Below are positions 54,116 through 61,764 of a DNA stretch of 64,000 bases, in pieces. The stretch is from Phycisphaerales bacterium (GTDB lineage: Bacteria; Planctomycetota; Phycisphaerae; UBA1845): positions 124,001 to 188,000 of the forward strand of contig JADZBE010000004.1 of the NCBI GenBank assembly GCA_020852275.1. The letters run 5' to 3'. The position numbers and the translations under genes are program-made. The number at the start of each line of letters is the position of its first letter. Position 1 is the first letter of the stretch. A model generated the notes under the pieces. It had not been told where the DNA came from and made no database searches. It saw only the letters and a program-made list of their open reading frames with translations.

Positions 54116-56290
54116 TTACGGGCAGGTCGCCGTCGCCGTGTCGTTGCACGCCGGCGAAATCAGCCGCACGAGCTGCGATCCGGAGAACGGCCCGGCCACG
54201 AGCTTGGCCTTGTTGCCGAGAACGCCCGTAATGTAGTTGCGGCCGCCCACCTCGATGGTGAGGCGCTCACCGTTCATGCCCGCGTCCACGAACTTCACGA
54301 CCACTTTCACGAAGCCCGAGTCGCTGCACTTGGCCTTGAGCTTGGCGAGCTTGTCGCACGGGCAGGCGTTCTCGCAGCCCGTGTCGTGACCTTTGAAATC
54401 GCCACCGGCCGCGCGGCACGCATCCGGACCCATCACGTCGCAGGAGTCGTCGGTGATGCAGCAGGCGCCGGGCTGCGGGCAGTTTGCGTCGCCGCAGCTC
54501 GTGCCCGCGCCGCCGAAGTCGCCGTCGCCGTTCTCGCAGGCGAGCGGTCCCAGTTCCTGACAGGTCCCGTCGTCAAAGCAGCAGGCCCCGGGCTGCGCGC
54601 ACTCCGTGGCGTCGCACGTCGTGCTGTTCCACGTCGAGCCGGGCGCCGTGCACTCGGCCTCCAACGTGTCCGAACAGGAGCCGTCGTCGAAGCAGCACGC
54701 GCCCGGTTGCGGGCACGCGACCTCGTCGCAGCCGCGCCCGAAGCTGGGCTTGCCGCCCTGGGCGCGGCAGTCCTGCGGAAGCACGTCGCTGCACGAGCCG
54801 TCATCAAAGCAGCAGGCGAACGGCTCGTTGGAGTTCATCACGCGCGTGACGGCCTCCAACGCGTCCACCATGCCCCATCCGTAGCTGTTGTCCTCGCCCG
54901 GGCTGCCGAGGTCCACCGCCGTATCGTAGATGACCTGCTTGATGTCATCCACGGCGATGTTCGGATTAGCCTGGCGCATCAGGGCGACCACGCCGTTGAT
55001 GTGCGGCGATGCCATCGACGTGCCGCTCAGCGATCCATAACTGTTGCCAGGCAGGGACGAACGCACGTTCACGCCCGGCGCGGCAATGTCCGGCTTGATC
55101 GCCTGACGACCGTCCGGCGTGCAGTTCGTCGGACCGCGCGAAGAGAAGTCCGCGATGGGCCAGCCCTGACGGCCGGCGTCCACGGCGGCGACGGCGTGGC
55201 AGTTGTAGTCCGTGGTGGCCCGATCGGCGGGACGACGCAGACCGCCGGAGCCTTCGTTGCCCGCGGAGTAGATCATCACGATGCCTGCAGCCTCGCACGC
55301 GTCAATATGGCTCCAGAACGTCTGGTCGCACGGAGGATAGCCGTGTCCCGTCGTCACGCCCCAGGAGTTCGAATTCGAGGCCGGAACGTCGAAGTTGGTG
55401 TTCGGGTTTCCATCCGGATCAACCAGCCACTCATAGGAGAGCAACACGTCCGCCACGGTTCGCGGAATGCTGATGCGGTCGATAGGCGCCGCGGCAATCC
55501 AGAATGCCCCCGGCGCAACGCCGACCTGATCGCCCGGAGGACCGCCCGTCACCGTGCCCATCGTGTGCGTGCCGTGACCGTTCTGGTCATACGGAAAGCT
55601 GTCGTTCTGGTGCGTCGGGTCGAACCACGCCCATTCGGGGTGCCCGGCATAGCGACCGTCGGCCACGCCCGCCCAGCGCGCCTTCAGCGCGTTGTGGTTG
55701 CCGTCCACGCCCGTATCCGTGTTCGAGACCAGCACGCCGCGACCGTCGATGCCCAGCGCCCAGACTTCCGGCGCGCGAATGGCCACAAGCCCGATCTCCG
55801 GCGCCTCGGGATGCTCGTTGCCTCCGTTCGGTCCGCCGGACACGGGAGCGGGCGCGATCAGCTCGATCTCGTAGTTGTAGTACACGATCATCACGTCGTC
55901 GCGCGCCGCGATCGCCTCCAGCTCGCTCTTCGTCGCGTCGACGCGGAACATGTTGCGCAGATAGAACGCGTCGAATCGCGTCACCCGGCCGGCGCTGAGC
56001 GCCTCGCCCAAGTACGCCGTCAGCGGGCCCTGCGTGGCGTCGGCCACCGCCAGCAGCGAGCGAACAACGAACTCGTGCCGCCGCTGAAGCGTGGCGCGCT
56101 CCGCGTCCATCTGCCGCGTGGCCGCCTCCAAATCCACCTGCTCGTTGAGATACACCAGCGCGGAGAAGACCTCGTCCTCCGGCGCGCCGTTCATGATGTC
56201 CTGCAATCCCTGATCCATCACTCCCGCCTGCGCGGCGGCCGCGGACGCCAGCGCCGCGATCAAAACCCATGCCGTCAGCCTGCGATTCAT
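54116..56290 (-). CDS. Secreted subtilase (S8) with four Cys-rich repeats and Cys module
   Basis: Paralogue of the gene at 51646, 724 residues. Signal peptide WVLIAALASAAAAQA, propeptide, triad Asp in NTDTGVDGNHN, His in NGHGTHTMG and Ser in GTSMASPH. Four Cys-rich units (PGACCFDDGSC, PGACCFDDGTC and similar, each about 35 residues) replace the two of the first copy. The end is a good module copy: CDKLAKLKAKCSDSG, NGERLTIEVGGRN, NKAKLVAG, final TCP. The body is nearly the same as the first copy, but the Cys units and module have diverged. ATG 56290 (second of ATG-ATG) fits the GGAGGGG spacing best and matches the first paralogue's start. Confidence 0.93.
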   Translation of the reverse strand: MNRRLTAWVLIAALASAAAAQAGVMDQGLQDIMNGAPEDEVFSALVYLNEQVDLEAATRQMDAERATLQRRHEFVVRSLLAVADATQGPLTAYLGEALSAGRVTRFDAFYLRNMFRVDATKSELEAIAARDDVMIVYYNYEIELIAPAPVSGGPNGGNEHPEAPEIGLVAIRAPEVWALGIDGRGVLVSNTDTGVDGNHNALKARWAGVADGRYAGHPEWAWFDPTHQNDSFPYDQNGHGTHTMGTVTGGPPGDQVGVAPGAFWIAAAPIDRISIPRTVADVLLSYEWLVDPDGNPNTNFDVPASNSNSWGVTTGHGYPPCDQTFWSHIDACEAAGIVMIYSAGNEGSGGLRRPADRATTDYNCHAVAAVDAGRQGWPIADFSSRGPTNCTPDGRQAIKPDIAAPGVNVRSSLPGNSYGSLSGTSMASPHINGVVALMRQANPNIAVDDIKQVIYDTAVDLGSPGEDNSYGWGMVDALEAVTRVMNSNEPFACCFDDGSCSDVLPQDCRAQGGKPSFGRGCDEVACPQPGACCFDDGSCSDTLEAECTAPGSTWNSTTCDATECAQPGACCFDDGTCQELGPLACENGDGDFGGAGTSCGDANCPQPGACCITDDSCDVMGPDACRAAGGDFKGHDTGCENACPCDKLAKLKAKCSDSGFVKVVVKFVDAGMNGERLTIEVGGRNYITGVLGNKAKLVAGPFSGSQLVRLISPACNDTATATCP

Positions 56291-56664
56291 CATTCCCCTC
56301 CTGTTGGAAACCCCGACCCCCTGCGCCGGACTTGCCCCGGTGGTCATCTCCGCGTCCGCGCGACGCTCGCGCGGGCGCTGGGCAAAAACACGCCCAAGAA
56401 CATTATGACGATCTGCCCGCCCTCGCGCATAGCCCCTCCGAACGAAAAAAGGGATTTTCTTGTCGAATCCGGCGCGGGGCTTTGCCCGCGGCTGGGGTCT
56501 GGATCCTGAACAGACCATGCTTACGTTGAGTACGGCGAAATCATGCCACCCGTGCGAAAGCATGCCACCCGTCCCACCGCCTCATGATCGGACCTTGAAT
56601 TAACCGATAAACACACGAGCCACAGCCAGGGTCTACGCCTGTCTGCGACTCGGATCATCGAGAG
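56291..56664. other. Divergent intergenic region
   Basis: It separates the minus-strand subtilase from a plus-strand small gene and must hold promoters in both directions. Two CATGCCACCCGT elements (near 56541 and 56560) are the only repeats seen. Promoter boxes could not be assigned. Confidence 0.45.
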
Positions 56665-56994
56665 ATGTCCGCCATTCCGTCCAACATTGCGATCTCCAGC
56701 CTGCAGGCCGCCTACCAGGCTCGCCAGGTCGCCGACGCTCAGCAGAGCGACCACGCCACCAGCGATCAGGCCGCGCTCAAGCAGGTTCAGGCCGCCAGCA
56801 AGGCCGGGGAAACCGTGGGCGTTGCCGACGAAGACACGGCCGTCTTCGCGGATTCTCAGGGCACGGGGAGCGAGGGACGAAGTACGGATGAACCGGCTGA
56901 CGAGTCGCCCCTTGAAGAGGGCGGCGCGGACGACGCATCGGGCCTCGCCGCCCCTCCGCAGGGTGAGGAGGTCCACCTCGACATACAGGCCTGA
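56665..56994 (+). CDS. Small acidic hypothetical protein
   Basis: A protein of 109 residues, rich in Gln, Ala and Ser in its first half (SLQAAYQARQVADAQQSDHA) and acidic in the second (DEPADESPLEEGGADDAS). It has no signal peptide and no membrane helix. It is likely helical then disordered. GAGAG precedes the ATG. It ends 28 bases before the convergent gcvPB stop. No family recognised. Confidence 0.5.
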   Translation: MSAIPSNIAISSLQAAYQARQVADAQQSDHATSDQAALKQVQAASKAGETVGVADEDTAVFADSQGTGSEGRSTDEPADESPLEEGGADDASGLAAPPQGEEVHLDIQA

Positions 56995-57022
56995 CGGCGC
57001 GGAAGCCCATGGGGTCCACGTT

Positions 57023-58501
57023 TCAGGCGCCGCGGTCGGCCCGCCAGCGCACGACCGGCTTGCGCGCCGCGCCGACTTCGTCCATGCGCTTCACGGGCAT
57101 CAGGTGCGGTGCCTCGCGGACCACGGCCGGAGTGCGCTCCACTTCGTCGGCAATGTCCAGCATGGCCGCGACGAAGCGGTCGAGCGTGGCCTTGGACTCC
57201 GTCTCCGTCGGTTCCACCATCAGGCAATGCGCGATCGGAAAGCTCATCGTCGGCGGATGGATGCCATGGTCGATGAGTCGCTTGGCGACGTCGAGGTCCG
57301 TCACCTCCGAGCCGGGAAACTCGGGCATCATGATGAACTCATGCGCATACGGCGGCGGGAAGGGCGTGCGGAAGCGGTGCTTCAGCTTCGCCGCCAGGTA
57401 GTTGGCGTTCAGGACCGCTTTCTCTGAGATGTCGCGCAGCCCGTCGCTGCCGTTGCTGCGGATATACACGTACGCCCGGACGAGCACGCCGATCTGCCCG
57501 AAAAAGCTCCGGACCTTGCCGATGGACTTCGGGCGGTCCGCGTCCCAGCCGAACGATCCATCCGCGCGCTTCACCACCTGCGGGACCGGGAGAAACGGGC
57601 GGAGATGATCCGCCACCCCGACCGGGCCCGCGCCTGGACCGCCGCCACCGTGGGGGGTGCTGAAAGTCTTGTGCGTGTTGAAGTGCATCACGTCCACGCC
57701 GAAATCGCCGGGGCGGGTGATGCCCAGGATGGCGTTCATGTTCGCGCCGTCGAGGTAAAGCTGCGCGCCCCTGGCGTGCAGAATCTCCGCCGCATCGGCG
57801 ATCCGGTCGTCGAAGATGCCCACCGTGTTCGGGTTGGTGATCATCAGCGCGGCCACATCGTCATCGACCTTCGCTCTCAGATCGTCCAGGTCGATGCGCC
57901 CGTCCTTGCGCGACTTGACGGTGATGGCGCTTTGCCCGCAGACGGCGCAGGTGGCCGGGTTCGTGCCGTGCGCGCTGTCCGGCGCCAGCACTTTGCCGCG
58001 CCTCTGCCCGCGGCTCTTGTGGTAGGCGTTGATGATCATCAGCCCGGTCATCTCGCCGTGCGCGCCGGCCGCGGGCTGGAGCGTCACTTCGGAAAGCCCG
58101 CTGATCTCCGCCAGGTCGCAGCGCAGGCGGTAAAGCAGTTCGAGCGTGCCCTGCACGTCGGATTCGTCCTGATGCGGGTGCAGCGCGGCGAAACCGGGCA
58201 TCGCCGCCACGCGCTCGTTGATCCGCGGGTTGTACTTCATCGTGCAACTGCCAAGCGGGTAGAAGTTCTCGTCGATGGAGAAGCAGCGATGCGCCAGGCG
58301 CGTGTAATGCCGGACGAGGTCCAACTCGCCCACCTCGGGCAACGGCGGCGGCGCATCCGCGAGCAGTTCGCGCGGGACGGCCTTGGCGCGGTCCGCGCGC
58401 GGCACGTCGCATTCGGACAGGTTCAGCGCCGAAAGCCCCGGCGCGCCGAGTTCGAAAAGAAGCGGGAAATCCTGCTGTTGAAGTTTCGGGACCTGCGACA
58501 T
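57023..58501 (-). CDS. gcvPB: Glycine dehydrogenase (decarboxylating) subunit 2, P2
   Basis: The PLP-containing half of the split glycine cleavage P-protein, 492 residues, usual for the GcvPB form. NTHKTFSTPHGGGGPG holds the PLP lysine. Supporting segments are PLGSCTMKYNPRINE, LQPAAGAHGEMTGL, DSAHGTNPATC and ITNPNTVGIFDD. It acts with GcvPA (not in the window), GcvH and GcvT on glycine. GGAGG precedes the ATG. There is no gcvPA directly upstream here, which is unusual for the split form; it must be elsewhere. Confidence 0.93.
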   Translation of the reverse strand: MSQVPKLQQQDFPLLFELGAPGLSALNLSECDVPRADRAKAVPRELLADAPPPLPEVGELDLVRHYTRLAHRCFSIDENFYPLGSCTMKYNPRINERVAAMPGFAALHPHQDESDVQGTLELLYRLRCDLAEISGLSEVTLQPAAGAHGEMTGLMIINAYHKSRGQRRGKVLAPDSAHGTNPATCAVCGQSAITVKSRKDGRIDLDDLRAKVDDDVAALMITNPNTVGIFDDRIADAAEILHARGAQLYLDGANMNAILGITRPGDFGVDVMHFNTHKTFSTPHGGGGPGAGPVGVADHLRPFLPVPQVVKRADGSFGWDADRPKSIGKVRSFFGQIGVLVRAYVYIRSNGSDGLRDISEKAVLNANYLAAKLKHRFRTPFPPPYAHEFIMMPEFPGSEVTDLDVAKRLIDHGIHPPTMSFPIAHCLMVEPTETESKATLDRFVAAMLDIADEVERTPAVVREAPHLMPVKRMDEVGAARKPVVRWRADRGA

Positions 58502-58570
58502 GCGTGCCTATTCCTCCACAACCGATGAAGCCAAGCATGGGTCGATGACAAGCCTAGCGGATTCTCGCGC

Positions 58571-58613
58571 AAGAAGAAACCCCCGCAGCGCCCAGGCCGT
58601 GGCGCCGCGGGGG
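58571..58613 (-). terminator. Rho-independent terminator of the 58638 gene
   Basis: Stem CCCCCGCGGCGCC/GGCGCTGCGGGGG with one mismatch and a TTTCTTCTT tract on the minus strand, 25 bases beyond the stop. Confidence 0.85.
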
Positions 58614-58637
58614 TCACCGGATCCGTGGGCCGACCCG

Positions 58638-60746
58638 TTACGGGCAGACCTTTTTCACCTTCGAGGAGATCCCGCATCTTTCGATCTTCACGTAGTGCGG
58701 CCCGTCCGCACAGTCGAAGGTCGTGAACATCGCCTCACCTTTTCCCTTCGGCCCGGTCGTTACGGTTTGCACGTCGACGATCGTCCCTGAGGCGTCCTCA
58801 AGCAGCACCTCGTAGCTCGTGAAGGAAGCGAAACGCACGAGTTTGCCCTTGATGGTGTGGTCGAGCTGATACGCGCCCTTCAAACCGCCGGCACATTCAG
58901 AGGGAACCACCGCCATTCCCTTGACCTCGTAGCCGATCTCGCCGACTGGGGAGTCCGAGCAGCACTCGCCCATGAGGTCGACGTCCCAGAGGGAGAACCG
59001 CGCACCGAGGAAGTTGTCATTCGTGTCGAACTCGATCGTCCGGTTGTTCACGTTGCAATCCCCGATGACGCCCGTAACGCAGTCGTCACCGTTGACGCCG
59101 AAGTACCTGAATGTTCCCTCGTTGCCATCGATCCCGTACAGCCGGCCGCAGCGGTCCAGCGTCAAGCCTTGCACGTCGGTCAGCCCCGCGAATTCGCAGA
59201 TGAACGTGTAATCTCCCGAACTCGGGTCAACGTGGTAGATGAAGTCATTGTCGGCGCCGCCAGCATCGAGGGCCACGATGACCGTGCCATCCGCGGCGAT
59301 GGCCAATCCCCTGACCGCGGTGCCCTCCGCCGGCGGCGTCAGCGGCGTGACGGTCGGAGTTTCAGGAGCGTCCGGGTGCACCTGGATGAGCTTGTTACGA
59401 TCGCGCATCACGAAGAGGTTGCCGTTGCTGTCGGCAGCCATGGAATCGGCGGCGTAGCCGATGTTGCCGAGCAGTGTCCCCGCGCCCGTCTGCTTGTTGA
59501 TCTCGATGAAATCCCCGTCGATGGTCACGCCATAAAGTTTGGACGGATTGGGTTCATACTCTTCGCTGCCGAGAGCAATGGCATCGATGTTGTCCACGAG
59601 GATGGCATCGTCTTCATAGACCGTGGCGAAACTGCCGGTCAAGGCCGATCCATAGACGACATTGGGCCTAAGTCCGCCCGACTCATCCACGGTGCTCGTC
59701 AGCGGATCGTCCGCATCGACGCTGAAGAGCATCACGAGCACGCCTCCGCTCCAGGAGAATTGGAATGCGTCGATGTCGACGTTCGGCGGCAACCCAAGGT
59801 GCACGCTGGGCCGGATCATCGGCACCGGCGCTGAAACGACCGCCGGCGCATTCAGGTAGATCACGCCCGGCTCGAGACCGAAGTGCGCCTCGTGATCGGC
59901 GGAGAAGTAGAGGAAGCTGGCGCCCTTGGTGATGTAATCGAGCGAATCGACATCGTCGTCAAGTTCCTCGTTGACGTCGGGATCGCCGCGCAGCTCCTGG
60001 TGAACCCACTCTTCGTGGCCGATCGGAAAACTGTAGGCCGTCGTGCATGGACCGCCGGCACAGGTTACGCGCACGCCGATGATCTCATCACGGTTCAGCG
60101 TGCGGCCGTACGTCGCCCCCGAGCCGGCGGTGCTGTTGACCGGCACGCTTCCGGCCACGTCAGGCCAGCCGGCGGCGCCGTCGTCATCGAACGAGATGAA
60201 AAAGGAACCGATGGAGAAGATGTTATTGCGCTCCGACGAAGAGAAGTCCGATTGCGACAGCGGGTCTGACAGGGGCGCATTGGGATCGAGCCCAAGCAGC
60301 CGCAGATCCACATTGAGCAGATCATGCCCATCCAGATCAAAGAAAGGCAAGTAGCAGTCCTGGATGTTGGGATCACATCCGTCGCCCACCGGCACGGCTG
60401 AACCGTAGGTAGCATCCGGGGCCACGGGGGCGGGATCGTACATCAACCCCAGGAACCGCTGGTCGTCTACGGCGCCATCCTGCCCACCGGTCACTCCGCA
60501 GGCCGTCAGGGCTGCGTAGCTGTTGACATACTGATAGATGTCGCCTGGGTCAAAACCCTTGGCAAGACCGACGATCGGTGAACTCAACTCCCGCGACGAT
60601 CCGATATCGAGCGAGAACGTAAGACTGCAGGCCCCGTCGCAGTCGAACTCGAATTGTTCACCGACCAACTGAGGCACGGGCGACGCATACGAGACGCTCG
60701 TCAAGCAGCTTGCCCACAGGAGGCACTTCAGATTCCTCGTGTTCAT
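58638..60746 (-). CDS. Large secreted propeller-type protein with C-terminal Cys module
   Basis: An exported protein of 702 residues. Signal region NLKCLLWASCLTSVSYA. The first 350 residues are a domain rich in Asp and Cys that I do not recognise. Residues ~400-600 contain strand repeats with YGVTIDGDFIEINKQTG, DSMAADSNGNLFVMRD, RGLAIAADGTVIVAL and QGLTLDRCGRLYGID, an NHL/WD40-like propeller pattern. The last 85 residues are the shared module (CAGGLKGAYQLDHTIKGKL, GKGEAMFTTFDC, GPHYVKIERC, KVCP), here without the usual LKAKC. AAAGGG precedes the ATG, and a terminator follows. Confidence 0.75.
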   Translation of the reverse strand: MNTRNLKCLLWASCLTSVSYASPVPQLVGEQFEFDCDGACSLTFSLDIGSSRELSSPIVGLAKGFDPGDIYQYVNSYAALTACGVTGGQDGAVDDQRFLGLMYDPAPVAPDATYGSAVPVGDGCDPNIQDCYLPFFDLDGHDLLNVDLRLLGLDPNAPLSDPLSQSDFSSSERNNIFSIGSFFISFDDDGAAGWPDVAGSVPVNSTAGSGATYGRTLNRDEIIGVRVTCAGGPCTTAYSFPIGHEEWVHQELRGDPDVNEELDDDVDSLDYITKGASFLYFSADHEAHFGLEPGVIYLNAPAVVSAPVPMIRPSVHLGLPPNVDIDAFQFSWSGGVLVMLFSVDADDPLTSTVDESGGLRPNVVYGSALTGSFATVYEDDAILVDNIDAIALGSEEYEPNPSKLYGVTIDGDFIEINKQTGAGTLLGNIGYAADSMAADSNGNLFVMRDRNKLIQVHPDAPETPTVTPLTPPAEGTAVRGLAIAADGTVIVALDAGGADNDFIYHVDPSSGDYTFICEFAGLTDVQGLTLDRCGRLYGIDGNEGTFRYFGVNGDDCVTGVIGDCNVNNRTIEFDTNDNFLGARFSLWDVDLMGECCSDSPVGEIGYEVKGMAVVPSECAGGLKGAYQLDHTIKGKLVRFASFTSYEVLLEDASGTIVDVQTVTTGPKGKGEAMFTTFDCADGPHYVKIERCGISSKVKKVCP

Positions 60747-60959
60747 AACCAGCCCTTTCTATGCGAATACGCGGTACGGTCCATGGACTCAGAGCAGGAC
60801 CCGCCTGCTCGCCTGGCCAGGCACCCAACCTGCGCAGGCTTCAGGACAGCTTCACCCGGTATTGGCGCTACTCCCTCGGCGTCTTACAGCACCTTGAACC
60901 TCGTGGTTGATGTGAGAGGGTGGAACCGCTAGATTCCGCCCGATCCCGGGGGCGACAAG

Positions 60960-61580
60960 ATGGCAGCCGATCCGGCCACTGAATGGCTCACCACTTCCAC
61001 CCTCTTGCGTCGTCTACGGTCCTTCGACGATGCGGGCGCCTGGAAGCGGCTGCTCGAAAGGTTTCGATCGCCAGTCCTGGCGTTCGCGCGCAAATTGGGT
61101 CTGTCCGACGTGGAAGCCGATGATGCCGCGCAGGAAGCATTCTTGGCGTTCGTGAAGGCGTTCAGAGACGGCGCCTATGACCCCTGCCGGGGTTCGCTCC
61201 GGAAATGGCTTTTCGGGATCGCCTACCGCCAGATCGCAAATTACCGCCGGAAGATGATCGCCGAGCAGGTGAAACGCGATGAGCGCGGCCAATCGAGCCG
61301 ATTCTGGCAGATGCTCCCGACGGAAGAAGAGGCGTCGGTCTCGTGGGACGCGGAGTGGGAACGGGCCATGCTGGAGGAGTCCCTGCTGCGGGTCCAGTCC
61401 GAATTCGAAGATCGAACATACCGGGCCTTTCATCTGGTGGTTCGCGCCGCACAATCCCCGGATCAGGCCGCCCAGGCGCTGGGCATGTCGCGCGATGCCG
61501 TTTACGTCGCCAAGCATCGCGTGCTCAAACGCCTGCGTGAGATTCGGAAGGACTTGGAAGAAGCTGACCCGGGCGAATGA
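60960..61580 (+). CDS. ECF RNA polymerase sigma factor
   Basis: A sigma-70 family factor of 206 residues. Region 2: LLERFRSPVLAFARKLGL, DVEADDAAQEAFLAFVKAF and GSLRKWLFGIAYRQIANYRRK. Region 4: TYRAFHLVVRAAQSPDQAAQALGMSRDAVYVAKHRVLKRLREI. The length is normal, with a linker of about 50 residues. A Ser/Thr kinase gene with an N-terminal Cys/His-rich segment follows after 185 bases, so the sigma factor is probably regulated by that protein. The target promoters are unknown. Confidence 0.92.
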   Translation: MAADPATEWLTTSTLLRRLRSFDDAGAWKRLLERFRSPVLAFARKLGLSDVEADDAAQEAFLAFVKAFRDGAYDPCRGSLRKWLFGIAYRQIANYRRKMIAEQVKRDERGQSSRFWQMLPTEEEASVSWDAEWERAMLEESLLRVQSEFEDRTYRAFHLVVRAAQSPDQAAQALGMSRDAVYVAKHRVLKRLREIRKDLEEADPGE

Positions 61581-61764
61581 GCGGAAGGAACGGGATGAGC
61601 TCGCCCTGCGGCTTCCCGCTCTTAGGCGAACCCCGTTTCCGCCGGTTGGTGAGAATACTCAAGTCGTGATCCAGAGAACACGGAGAGCGCCGTGGCGCGA
61701 CGGGCGCTTCCGATCAGGTGTAAGACCATGGCGCGCGCGCGCCAATACGGGGTAACGGCTTTTC

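Noticed and set aside
53888..56509. 873-residue plus-strand frame
   Set aside because: Antisense to the second subtilase gene; the Val/His/Arg-rich translation is a shadow.
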